Shown here: one piece after another, positions 21,277 to 31,284 of the stretch
How the letters are laid out: each line of letters starts with the position of its first letter
Position numbering within the stretch: position 1 is the stretch's first letter
Source: Vombatus ursinus
Lineage: Eukaryota; Chordata; Mammalia; Diprotodontia; Vombatidae
Length of the DNA stretch: 64,000 bases
NCBI RefSeq assembly: GCF_900497805.2
Contig: NW_020954548.1
Coordinates: 8,684,101-8,748,100 of the forward strand
Direction of reading: 5' to 3'
Notes under the pieces: model-generated
What the model was told of the DNA's origin: nothing
The model's input: the letters and a program-made list of their open reading frames with translations, nothing else
Database searches by the model: none
Program-made: the position numbers and the translations under genes

Positions 21277-22544
21277 TAAAGTAAGCAGGGAAGAAGAAAT
21301 ATTTTAAGTATGCTCTGAACAATAGGCCTCAGCTGTACATTGCTGGGAAACAAAGTGTTGGTCCTAGTGCGGTGAGTTTTTATTCTGTGATGGTTTCACA
21401 ATCTCATCCGTGTGAGTACTACTGTCGTGGGAGCATATTGCAACTCCTCTATGCTATCTCAACTTAGGTGACTCTGGTCATTGCATAAATCCTCCAAAGA
21501 GGAATTACCAATGTGGGGAGGGGCTTCCTCTGGTTCTTTTTCTTCAAGATCCAAGGGCAGCATTTAGGCCAACCATTTGTTATCCTCCTCACTATAGTAA
21601 CATGACTTTTTCTAATCCTATGTGATGTCAATAATGTCTATGCCAATTCTTGTGAGTAAGTCATCCCTGGTAATACGCTGTTAAACTACTCACCTCATCA
21701 TGTCTGGGAACTACCCCCCCACCCGGCCTTTTTGTGGTCATTTTAATTCTTCAGAGACCAAGGTATACCAGGATTCTCAGTCATATATCACTAGGAGAAT
21801 ATTGGTGTTAAATGGACAGGTTTGTGGCAGCCATCAGTTTGGGATCATTGAAAGCATTAAGCAATTTCCTCAAACACAATCCTTCCAGATCTCCTCTCGT
21901 AATCCAATTCTGGACTCAGATCACTGACCACCTGCAATGCATACGCAGGACACAGATAGTGATGGACTAGCCTGATCAACTGCCCACCTAGTTGCACGTC
22001 ATCATTTGGACAGTAGGCATTTTTATCCACTTTGTTTTTCCAAAGTGGATGGGTAAACTGATATCTTTCACACCTCTATGGATTTTACTGAGCTAACTTT
22101 GTAATTTTCCAAAACTCAAATGAAGTACAATATCATTTACAGACAGGAATTTTTGGAACATAGATCATTATCAAAACAGAATATTCCTTTTTGTTTGAAA
22201 TGTATGGAAATTATGTACAACATTGGCAGACACCTTGAGTGCAACCCAGCTCTGTTAAACAATCCACTGGATATCATTACTCAACAGATTATTTAAAAGA
22301 GTAATCTAATCAGTAGCAATTGTGGATCTACCACATTTAGACTCTAGACACCAGCTGTACTCTCTGTTTTATGCAAGAGTGTAGGAAAGACATTTAAAGG
22401 GTTTGAAAATTTAATTCTTAAAAACATCCTTTGTGCAGAATAGTTCATTTGTTATGAGGGAGAAACAAACGAGTTAAAACAACTTTTCTGTCCTCTTAAC
22501 TTACAGTCCAGTGGTGGTGCAGTGAGGAAACAGGGATAGTAATA
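21277..22544. other. Unique sequence, possibly old decayed LINE in part
   Basis: There is a C tract at 21714-21721. 21950-22010 ('gatcaactgcccacctagtt') has a faint resemblance to 27590-27620 ('ccagcccaatgggctgtcca'), so part may be a decayed LINE related to that fragment. I cannot confirm this. No gene is seen. Confidence 0.25.
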
Positions 22545-22745
22545 TCATTATTAAAGGGAGTTCCCAGATGAGGGAACTCCTTCCTCCCAATTCAGATCAG
22601 CACTCACGGTCTTAGACAGTTGCCTACAGCACTGGGGAGGTTAAGTGACTTGTCCAGGGTCACAGTCAGCATGTATTGGAGGAAAGATTTGAACCCAGGT
22701 CTTTCTGGCTTCCAGGAAGGCTCTCTCTCCACTATACCACATTGC
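22545..22745 (-). mobile_element. Marsupial SINE with GC-rich 3' half (minus copy)
   Basis: 'gagggaactccttcctccca', 'attcagatcagcactcacgg', 'tcttagacagttgcctacag', then 'gaggttaagtgacttgtcca', 'gatttgaacccaggtctttc' and 'ctctctccactataccac'. It is the reverse of the family seen at 15183-15412. Confidence 0.85.
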
Positions 22746-23284
22746 AATGTATGCATGTGTGGGGTTTGGGGGGAGATATGACTTTCAAATAACTAGAGCA
22801 CAAAAAGCACATAGTAACAGCATTAGAGAGGTGCCAGCTAAGAGCAATGTGATGTTTAAGAAGGAAATTTCACTTTGCTAGAAACCCTCAAATGCTTCTG
22901 GTTTAGAGAGGTCCCACCTAGCCCTAAACCTCATGTGTGTTTCCTCCATTTGGGGAAAAGTGGCTAGATCTGACTCAATGAGAAATCCATGCTAGAGAGG
23001 ATTCTCCTAATGGAACTTAAGAACTAAGATGTAATATTAACTCAAAGAAGGGATAATTTTTTTTTTAAAGAATGGAAAAGTTCATGGACAAGTTTGTGTA
23101 TTTGTTATGTTAATCCTTGAAAAAGGTAATGGAGATATCAACAATTTCTGCCCTGTTTCCAGAAAATATTTGAGAATAGCCTCCTCCACTGACATCCTCC
23201 TCCAAGCTGAATTCCAGCATGGAGGTTACCCTGCCTTTTGCATGGCAAAGCAGAAGTTATGGGAAGTACTGAAAAGACTTTGAA
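22746..23284. other. Unique sequence, no gene recognised
   Basis: A G-rich patch (22760-22774) and a T tract (23059-23067). Nothing else stands out. Confidence 0.35.
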
Positions 23285-23765
23285 TATAATAAGAGCTATA
23301 CAAATAATAACAACAACTAGAATTTATATAGGCATCTATAAAGATAGAGGCCAGGCCTGGAGTCAAGAACACTCACCTTCCTGAGTTCAAATCTGGTTTC
23401 AGCCTCTTACTAGCTATGTGACCCTGGGCAAGTCACTTAACCATGTTTGCCTCAGTTTCCTCATCTGTGAAATGATCTGGAAAAGGAAATGGCAAACAAC
23501 TCTAGTATCTTTGTCAAGAAAACCCCCAGAAGACTAAACAACAAAAGCATTTATATAGCACTTTAAGGTTTGCAAATCGCTTTACATACCATAACTCATT
23601 TCATTGAAACAACAACAGAGGTTGACTCCATTATTATCCTCCTTTTACATATAAGGAAACCAAGGAGTGGTTGAGTGATTTGCCTAAGGTCACACAGTTA
23701 GTAAAAAAGAGTCAAACTCAGGTCTTCCAGACTCTAAGCCCAGCACTGTGCCCCCTAGGTACCTC
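23285..23765 (-). mobile_element. MIR3-like SINE (minus), interrupted by a younger SINE
   Basis: The left part 23285-23331 ('aataataacaacaactagaa') and the right part 23559-23765 ('cactttaaggtttgcaaatc', 'tataaggaaaccaaggagtg', 'gcctaaggtcacacagttag', head to 'gtgccccctaggtacct') join into one ordinary reversed MIR3-type SINE once the insert is removed. Confidence 0.88.
23332..23548 (+). mobile_element. Mar1-type SINE nested in an older SINE
   Basis: 'aggccaggcctggagtcaag', 'gttcaaatctggtttcagcc', 'gtgaccctgggcaagtcact', 'cagtttcctcatctgtgaaa', 'ggcaaacaactctagtatct', ending 'actaaacaacaaaagc'. The 10-bp target duplication 'atttatatag' is exact at 23322-23331 and 23549-23558. The head is slightly truncated. 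Confidence 0.9.
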
Positions 23766-24165
23766 TACAAAGGCTCCAGAATTGGCCTTAGTGTTTGTCT
23801 GTCTAGGCTTGACCACCAGAAATGTATCTTTTAGGCCCCAGTAACTCCTGAAAGAAGCATCCACAATGACGAAGAGGGATGACAACTTGCATTAAGGGAG
23901 TACCCGCCCTGATGAAAACACAAATCCTTTAACTCTTAACTTGTACACATCAAAGGCATCTAAAGTGAAAACAGGAGAAAGAAACAGGAGGCTTTCTCAG
24001 ACAATTTTCTAATTACCACATCTTTCCAGGCCCACAATTAACCTAAAAGTCATGGAGAACAGAGAATCCCTCTATGGATATAGCCAGACTCAACAGTTTC
24101 CTTGACTGGGACCAGTTCTCCAGGGCAAGGTGTTTCTCATAGGTTAGGTTAAGGCTGGCATATCT
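23766..24165. other. Unique sequence, no gene recognised
   Basis: No repeat, exon or regulatory hallmark is seen. Confidence 0.35.
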
Positions 24166-24421
24166 TTGTTGCTGTTGTTCAGTTGTTTCAGTATTGTGCC
24201 ATGCTTTGTGACCCCATTTGGGGTTTTCTTGGAAAAGATACTGGGGTGGTTTGCCATTTCCTTCTCCAGCTCATTTCACAGATGAGAAAACTGAGGCAAA
24301 CAGGGTTAAGTGACTTGCCCAGGGTCACACAGCTAGTAAGCGGCTGAAACCAGATTTGAACTCAGGAAGATGAGTCCTTCTAACTCCTGGCCTGCCACTA
24401 CCATGTCACTAGCTGCACCTA
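24166..24421 (-). mobile_element. Full-length Mar1-type marsupial SINE
   Basis: It starts with the reversed tail 'ttgctgttgttcagttgttt', then 'gaccccatttggggttttct', 'ggtttgccatttccttctcc', 'gatgagaaaactgaggcaaa' and 'cccagggtcacacagctagt', and the head ends 'gtcactagctgcacct'. It is one of the best preserved copies in the window. Confidence 0.93.
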
Positions 24422-25384
24422 AGAGAAGCACCAATGTGTGAGGATGCCAATCATAGGCATACAATGTATACCAAGGAGAATCTGTCTGCACTGGTCTCCT
24501 TAACTTCACTCCCACATACAGGAAGCAATTATCATCACCAGCGGCCTTCCTGTCCTAGGGGGTGGGGAAAGAGCAGCCTTGGCAGCCCAAGCTCTCCAAT
24601 AGTATTCTCCTTGCAAAGGGAAGGGGAAAGTTTTACAAGCTGAGTGGGGAGGCGGCAATTGCTTGGCCTCACTTTTAAAAAGGGTGGGGAAGGGTGTGTT
24701 CACCGAGTAGTGGAAGTACTAACTTCCAGTTAGGAGCCCCATTAGGACAACCTTTTGCAAAACCAGGTGTGTGCAATTGCTTATTAAAGTTCTCACCCTG
24801 GGGCAACTGACAAGAATCATCAGTCCTAGTAGACAAGTGCTATGACCCCAAGGCATGCTGAAGCACATCCGGAATATTTTAAGCATGCCACAGAGAATGC
24901 TTTTTAAAAAGGAAGGAGAATCTTTTTTGCTTCAAACCACAGACTGGGAAGAAAAGGAATTGGGGCTAGTTGGAACCTTTGTTTTGGAAGACAGTGCTAT
25001 AATTTCCATACCAAAAAGGGAGCAGAGTTAGATTGAGTTTCTAGGAAGCAGGGGTGGGGGTGTCCCTTTACAGCATTCAATGAGCATTGAAGAGGTGGCC
25101 CTTTGAAAGGAAAGGTTTGGGCTGAGGGCAAAACTCCTCTCTGGGCTTTTTCACCTGCTTTCTTTCTAAGAGATGAGTGAGTCAACTGTCTGTGAGTAAA
25201 CACCCAGAATTTCTTATAAAGAAACTCGGGGACATTTGCTCTGGGTGGTCTGTTCTAGTTAGCAGCGCATGTAGTAATGGGATGCCAATGACAGTGGAGA
25301 AGTGTTTCGAAAAATAATGAGAACCCTAATTATGTTTTTCTAAGTTCAACTAAGAGAAGATAAACTGATGATGGAGCTAAGAAC
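24422..25384. other. Unique, slightly GC-richer sequence
   Basis: 24540-24700 has G-rich words ('gggggtggggaaag', 'agtggggaggcggc'), and 25040-25070 has 'ggggtgggggtg'. Several overlapping short frames exist on both strands but none looks coding. No repeat is identified. Confidence 0.35.
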
Positions 25385-25622
25385 TGACATTAAATAGTAT
25401 TTTAAAGTCTGCAAAATGTATAAAAGTTATCTCATTTGCTCCTCCCTCATAATTCCAGTGAGGCATGTGCTATTATTATCTTTATTTTACAGATGAGGAA
25501 ACTGAGGCACAGGAAAAAATAGGGTCACGGTCACATGGCTAGTTCGTTTCTGGGGCAGAATTTGAACCCAAACACTCTGGATATCTTAAGTCCAACGCTC
25601 TATCCGTTATGCCACGTTTCTG
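25385..25622 (-). mobile_element. MIR-like SINE, nearly complete
   Basis: 'ttttaaagtctgcaaaatgt', 'ctattattatctttatttta', 'cagatgaggaaactgaggca', 'cacggtcacatggctagttc', and the head ends 'gctctatccgttatgccac'. All segments lie in reverse order. Confidence 0.88.
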
Positions 25623-25683
25623 CTAATCATCTCCAATAAGGTGTTAACTAATTGCTCTGCCAGTCAAACATTATTCAATAACA

Positions 25684-25684
<1 letters not shown>

Positions 25685-25723
<39 letters not shown>
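25685..25723 (+). repeat. (CA)n microsatellite
   Basis: About 19 uninterrupted CA units. Probably polymorphic. Confidence 0.98.
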
Positions 25724-25725
<2 letters not shown>

Positions 25726-25861
25726 TTAGGAGAGTGCGCTGTGTCTGCTCTTATGTGGCAAAGATGATGCAACCAGGGTTCAAGTGGTGCATGTGGGAGC
25801 AGTGTGGGAAGAAGGGTGGGGCAGGAAGGTGTTCCCAATGGAAAGAGGCATTACCGTGAGG

Positions 25862-25996
25862 TGGAAGCCAGCCAGAACACCCAGGTTCAGATCTTGCCTC
25901 TGAAGCTAGAAGGGTCATTTAACTTCACTAGGCTTCAGTTTCCTCATCTACAAAATAAAGAACTGGAGACTAGATGGCCTCTCAAGTCCCTTGGGC
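25862..25996 (+). mobile_element. CORE-SINE
   Basis: 'acacccaggttcagatcttg', 'cagtttcctcatctacaaaa' and the 3' end 'gactagatggcctctcaagt' with 'ccctt'. The middle is shortened. Confidence 0.8.
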
Positions 25997-26030
25997 AGCC
26001 AATAGAGAATCATAAATTTATGACCCCAAA

Positions 26031-26068
26031 GACCACTGGATTTGGAGATGACCACTGGATTTGGAGAT
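26031..26068 (+). repeat. Exact 19-bp tandem duplication
   Basis: 'gaccactggatttggagat' occurs twice head to tail, and a third copy begins ('gacc'). The copies are identical, so the duplication is recent or an assembly artefact. Confidence 0.9.
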
Positions 26069-26074
26069 GACCTC

Positions 26075-26225
26075 TGCCCTCTTACCCCTCTGACAGAGGC
26101 TCTGGAATTTATACTTGTGTGATGTGAAGTAAGTCATTAAAGCCCAGCAATATTATTTGTAAATTGAGGAAATGGAATCAGGTGACCCCCAAGGTCCCTA
26201 GTAGCTTTAAAATCCTGTTATGCCA
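26075..26225 (+). mobile_element. CORE-SINE, degraded
   Basis: 'ttgtgtgatgtgaagtaagt', 'cattaaagcccagcaatatt', 'atttgtaaattgaggaaatg' and the end 'ccaaggtccctagtagcttt'. This is the same 3' subtype as 84-338. Confidence 0.6.
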
Positions 26226-26465
26226 TCTATATGTTACTGAACCGTTCATTATTAAGGGCAACTTGGATCCCAAGAGGAAGCTACCCCAGAGCCACTAATT
26301 TTCAAAGCAGAAATCACATAAGCAAAAACTAAAATTCCAGAGAGCCACATTCAACCATTCAGCAAACATTAACTGAATTACTGAATGTTACAGAGAGAAG
26401 CATGGATTGGTGTTCTTAACACTAATTATTCAAATTTAACCATGAAAAGCATAACATAGAGGTTC

Positions 26466-26820
26466 ACTGATTAATTCAATTCAGTAAATATCTACATGCA
26501 AGACGGCAGTTAGACGTCGCAGTGGATAAAGTACTGGGTCTGGAACGAGTTCAAATCCGGCTTCAGACACTTAATAGCTGTGTGACCCTGGGCAAATCAC
26601 TTACCCCTGTTTGCCTCAGTTTCCTCATCTGTAAAATAAGATGGAGAAAGAAATGGCAAAAACCACTCCAGTATCTTTGCCAAGAAAACCCTTGGGCACA
26701 ACTGAAAACAACTAAACAACAACAAATGTGCAAGACACTGCAGTGGAGGGGAGGAGATAGAAAGACAAAAATCAAAATATAGTTCTGGTCCTCATAAAGC
26801 TTCCACGTTGACAAACATGT
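26466..26820 (-). mobile_element. LINE-2 3' end split by a SINE
   Basis: Left 'ttaattcaattcagtaaata' and 'tctacatgcaagac', right 'actgcagtggaggggagg', 'agatagaaagacaaaaatca' and 'ggtcctcataaagcttccac'. Joined, they give the reversed L2 3' region (attcaacaaatatttatt / gcaagacactg / gatacaaagacaaaaat / tcaaggagctt). Confidence 0.8.
26505..26728 (+). mobile_element. Mar1-type SINE nested in L2
   Basis: Head 'ggcagttagacgtcgcagtg', 'gttcaaatccggcttcagac', 'cagtttcctcatctgtaaaa', 'accactccagtatctttgcc', end 'aactaaacaacaacaaa'. The 8-bp word 'tgcaagac' is duplicated at 26497-26504 and 26729-26736. Confidence 0.88.
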
Positions 26821-27209
26821 CAACAAAGGTACCTAAGGTAGTAGTATAGTAAAACCCCACTATAAGCCAGCTTTCTATAACAAGGATCCAATTGTATTTT
26901 AAGTCTCTGGTGTACATAGAGATGAATAGTACATCTCTTTTCTTTTTTAACACTTCAATGGCTCTGGGATCTCCTTGATGTGGGCAGCACCTTTACTGGA
27001 TGCAGATTACAACCTGTGCTTTCTTATCCTGGGTGGCCCTTGTCCACTCCTCCAGTCAATCTTTCAGAGTGGGAAAACTCTAAGACTTTCCTCTAAGTTT
27101 CAACATTACACAGATACCAGAGTAGCACACTCTCCACAGCTACCCTTCACTTTTTGTTACAGGACCGGCCCACTTTTTTTTTTCCCTCTTGGCCACTGAC
27201 TGGACCACA
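26821..27209. other. Unique sequence, no gene recognised
   Basis: A T tract (27173-27183) and otherwise ordinary sequence. Nothing is recognised. Confidence 0.35.
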
Positions 27210-27345
27210 GCAGGGACCCTAGAGGCCATCAAATCCAACTTCTTCATTTTGACATTGGGCAAACTGACTTGTCACTTTATCAAGCAAATGTGACTTCTCC
27301 AATATCACAGATTATGTCAGAAGTAGAATTAGAACACAGGTTTAT
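27210..27345 (-). mobile_element. CORE-SINE, degraded
   Basis: 'ccctagaggccatcaaatcc', 'gacattgggcaaactgactt', 'atatcacagattatgtcaga' and 'attagaacacagg' follow the reversed order of the subtype with the 'gaggtcatctagtccaa' end. Confidence 0.6.
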
Positions 27346-27620
27346 GTCTTTTTGATGATATCTTTACTCCACTTTCTATATGCAGTTCACTGTTGTTAAT
27401 ATGTGCCAGCCTATGTATACACCTTCCAAACACCAATCTCTTCGCCTGAAGGTGACTCAATTCACAGCCATACAGCATCACTAGAAGGACATGGTGATAA
27501 AAAGAAAAGTTTTTGTGACAGAATGGCTTGGGATGATTGAAATTTTCCCAATGCAATTTAGCCTCATTATATATACCTTGATGGACCAGCCCAATGGGCT
27601 GTCCACCTAACTGCATATCG
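27346..27620 (-). mobile_element. Decayed LINE ORF2 C-terminal fragment
   Basis: The minus strand reads '..HHVLLVMLYGCELSHLQ..' followed by 'KRLVFGRCIHRLAHINNSEL'. The LYGCE..W..+RL..F..+CLR pattern is typical of the region after the reverse transcriptase in RTE, L2 and related LINEs, although the Trp is absent here. The family is uncertain. It was also considered as a host exon, but the motif argues for a LINE. Confidence 0.5.
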
Positions 27621-27778
27621 TAATCAAGAAAGACGTTTTCTCAACAAGGAAAAAAATCTCTTGATCCTCAGTAGCCACATTACAATGGTTTGTTTCCTTC
27701 TAAAGAAAATTAAAATAGCTCTAAGAACTATGTAGAAGTCATTTTATAAAAGTCAGTAAGAATCATGCAGACACTCTC

Positions 27779-27855
27779 AGTCAATTCAATTCAATCCAAA
27801 TACATACTGAGCACCTATAATTTACAAGGCACTGTGCTAGGCTTTCTCTGGTGGA
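27779..27855 (-). mobile_element. LINE-2 3' end
   Basis: 'gtcaattcaattcaatccaa', 'atacatactgagcacctata' and 'caaggcactgtgctaggctt' are the reversed L2 terminus with its ATTCA satellite. Confidence 0.8.
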
Positions 27856-29054
27856 AAGGTTCTTCCAAGCACCCTGCTCAAACTGAAATTACTTAGGGTG
27901 GCATTTTCAGTCTCCTGACTTGGGTACTCTGTTGTTTGGTTGAATGAACACAAGCAACCCATGCCAGGAGGAAGTTCTATTAAATACTGAGGGAGATAAT
28001 GCCAGGGTAGATTCTAAATCAATAATTCCAGACTGTAGATAAAATCCCCGGTTACTATCTTTGTTCAAGAGTCCCCCACCTCCACTCCTTGGGATCTCCT
28101 TTTGTCTCCGTTCTGCACTTTGTAGCTGACCTAGCTATGTACTTGTTGATCTTGAATTCAAATGTGCTCACAGGCTATGTCTGGATCCTCAAGAAAGCAC
28201 CCTGGCATTTTATTTTTAAAACCGGGATCCAGTATCATTGCCAACATGTAATGGCTTGAATCCTGAAGGCTGGATACCCTTGAGCCATTATCAACTTTCA
28301 AAATAGGCAGCACATTCACAGAGCAGAACACGAATAGAGTTGTTTCATACTTTAAAGTCATTGTGGAATTTACATAAATATATTTGCACCATGAGAAGAA
28401 AAACAAGCGGGGAAAGAGATTAATGAGTAAAGTGAATTAACTAACAACCATCATTTTGCCCCATATTTTAAAAGCAGAATTAATAATGTCCAAATGAGTA
28501 ATCTCGTGGATGCTGTACAAAGGCATTGAATCTAACAATTAAAAAAAAAAACACGTATATGGGTGGTATAAATTAGTTCTTATTATTGTAATCTTTTTAA
28601 AGTGCTAATCAGCTTGCGTCTCCTTTATTGAAAAATCCACAATATCATGTATCCTTTAACTGTGGTTTCCTTTTTTTTCTGATGAGAAGAAAAGTACAGT
28701 ACACATCTCCTAGATGAGGAAACAGTCACATGTCAAGTTACTCATGGAGCCATCAGGAGTCACCCCCCAGAATCCTCCCATTCTCTAGCCTCTTTATTTA
28801 TTTAAAACTGCCTAGGGAGCCAGCACCAGCTGCCATTCTCCAAAATACACAGCAAACCCAACAGCCATTCAGATGCGCATTCCACCCCTTTCAAGTTGCC
28901 TTTGTTTACATGTGGATGGCATAATGAACCTTATGCATCAGGGTGACCCAATGCTGATTTTTGCTGGGTTAGCTAAAACGGGTTGATCCTACAGGTACAG
29001 AGGCAGTGACCTGAACCACTTCGAAGCAACGTGTCGGAGCTAATAATTTCACAC
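27856..29054. other. Unique sequence, no gene recognised
   Basis: An A tract at 28540-28551, and one SINE-like core near 28712 ('agatgaggaaacagtcacat') too short to call. No exon is supported. Confidence 0.3.
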
Positions 29055-29240
29055 AGGATCATTAAATTTAGATACGGAAGGGTCCTTCAAGATCATCTAG
29101 TCTCTCCCTATGCCCTCTGTCATTTGCACAGTTCAGGGAAACCAAGGCCCTAGAAGTAAAGTGACTTGACCAAGGTGATTTGGGTGACAAGGGTCAGAGC
29201 CAGGTCCCGAGAGCACTCGGCTTCCACTTTAAAAGTCTCA
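29055..29240 (-). mobile_element. CORE-SINE
   Basis: 'gggtccttcaagatcatcta', 'gtctctccctatgccctctg', 'gtaaagtgacttgaccaagg' and 'gtcagagccaggtcccga'. The reversed 3' end, core and head are all traceable. Confidence 0.7.
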
Positions 29241-29574
29241 GAGGCACTTCAGTCTTCAAGCTTGGTTCAACACGAGAAGCCTAGCAGACTACTTCCAACT
29301 TCTCAAAATAACAACTGAAGAAGAAATCAGCCTCTTTTCTCTGCATTTCTACTAAGCATGCCAGGGACCGAACATGACTTCCTGGGAAGTTCCCACCGCT
29401 TCTCGCGTCAAACTGATTCCTCTGCCAAGATGAAAAAGTGTCCACGACTTCCTCTTCTACTTTGCAATACTGTTCTCCTCTTCCATCCAAATTCCAGTCT
29501 CCTTGCCCCATTTTCCCCTTAGTGTACCAGGGGCTGAGGGAAAAGGATGTCAAACTTCTTTCTGGAAGGTTTCT

Positions 29575-30000
29575 TCAACATTCGTTCTTCTTAATGAATC
29601 TGCATTTTTGAGACAATAAGTAAGGGCCATGAGAGATAGTTTCCTTTGCACTTCCTCAGGAAGCTCAAATTTCAGGCCTTCAAAATTTTGCAGAAGGGGC
29701 ATTTTCCTTTGTGTGAACAAAGAAGCAGTCAGCAGGGCATTTGCTGACCACCTTCACTAGGCTCAAATAAGCTTTGTTTCTCCCGTGTTGTTCCAAAGAA
29801 TCTAATTCAAAATATGCTCTGTTGACTAGGTCACATGGCTCATACGGCCAAGGTCAGAGCTTCAATATACAAACAGTCCTCGTAAGCATGTTCTAAGACC
29901 AATGATTATTCCCTTAATAAAGGCCGGGCATCTTACAAAGCAATGCCCTTGGTTACAAAGGGATGGTTTGCAAAGGTAAGTGAGTATGTGGATTATTAAG
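29575..30000. promoter_or_regulatory. Candidate noncoding regulatory block
   Basis: This is a repeat-free block with an inverted SOX-like pair CTTTGT-gtga-ACAAAG (29707-29722) and further ACAAAG words (29935-29962). The idea that it is under constraint rests only on the absence of repeats and the density of such words. It has not been tested by alignment. Confidence 0.25.
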
Positions 30001-30114
30001 GTGCAATGTAGCAGAACTTTTGGAAAATACCTAAAGCACATGTCCTACTGATGGCAAGTCAATTCTATCTCATCTGAATATGAAGGGGAGCATATTTTTA
30101 CCCCATATTATTTT

Positions 30115-30265
30115 ATGATGAATTCATAGAATCCTAGGATTTTAGAGCCTGAAGGTGATTTTAGGGGTTCTGTAGTCCATCTCCATTTTACAAATGAATA
30201 AAATGATGGCTAGAATTTATGAGGGTTGCCTAAAGTGATATGATAAGTAGCAGTATTCCATGCCT
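30115..30265 (-). mobile_element. CORE-SINE, first of two adjacent copies
   Basis: 'tcatagaatcctaggatttt', 'agagcctgaaggtgatttta' and 'ctccattttacaaatgaata' followed by 'gcctaaagtgatatgata'. Reversed 3' end and core. Confidence 0.7.
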
Positions 30266-30470
30266 TGAAGTTTATAAAGTGCTTTCCCAATAACTGTGAT
30301 TAGGTAGTATGGATATAATTATCTCCATTTTACAGGTGAGGAAACTAAGGGTCAGCAAGGCTGTTCCTTGCTCAAAGTTCAGAACTAGTTAAGTTGCTGC
30401 ACTGGGTCTAGAACCCAGGTGTTGGGACTCCAAGTCTAGTGGTCATCCTATGATATCATGCTGTCCTTCA
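30266..30470 (-). mobile_element. MIR-like SINE, second adjacent copy
   Basis: 'gaagtttataaagtgctttc', 'attatctccattttacaggt', 'gaggaaactaagggtcagca' and 'tagaacccaggtgttgggac', ending near 'catgctg'. It follows the previous SINE directly in the same orientation. Confidence 0.78.
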
Positions 30471-30894
30471 TTACTATTCTATCATTGTTCATTGATCCTT
30501 CATTTCATTTATAGACTATTGTAGAACCACTGCTGATGTGGCTTCCTTTCAAGGTGACATATTCTAAGCAGCTTATCTCTAAGAGAAGATTCCATAAGCT
30601 TTCAGCAGAAAACACCTTGGTGCATTTTACTTCCCATCTCTAAATCTGTGATTCTATTTTTAAACTAACTATTTTTGAAAATGAAGGTCTACTCCATGAC
30701 TCAAAATTATTAGAAGTTACAAGTCAAGATCTGGTAACATCTCTTTTCCCACTTCCTACAAATCAAGGGGTGTAAAGTTCACTCTGTTTCTTTTCTTGTC
30801 CAACTAGATTGAATACCTAAGTCTATTTCATGATTCTGGTAAATTTATCATGGTGAAAATATCCCCAAAATAAAATTTTAAAATGAGATCCATA
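30471..30894. other. Unique sequence, no gene recognised
   Basis: No repeat or exon is recognised. 30860-30885 is A-rich. Confidence 0.35.
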
Positions 30895-31065
30895 TGGATT
30901 ATAGTATTTTAGGGCTAGAATTGACCTTAAAGAGCATCTAGTCTTCATTTCACAGATGAAGAGAGAGCTAGAAAGATTGAGTGACTGGCCAAGGTCACAC
31001 AGGTATTAAGTAGCAGAGTTGGGATTCAAGCCAAAATCCATAACACCATGCTGGCCATTTGAGGT
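30895..31065 (-). mobile_element. CORE-SINE
   Basis: 'ggctagaattgaccttaaag', 'agcatctagtcttcatttca', 'ggccaaggtcacacaggtat' and 'gttgggattcaagccaaaat' in reversed order. Confidence 0.8.
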
Positions 31066-31284
31066 TCCTAAGACAATGTCTCAGCATGGGCAATGAACAA
31101 AAGAGTAATTCTCTCCACTTCCCCTCAGTACCCAGAAAGCATCATCTGATCAACTAGAAAAGTCGATTCTTCACAACAAACATTCAATTTATGATACAAA
31201 TGTTTTTTACCACCCCCAAGACAAGTATTCTTCTCCACCAATTCTACTTCCCATCTAAACGCAAAAAAACCCCCCAAAAACCCA

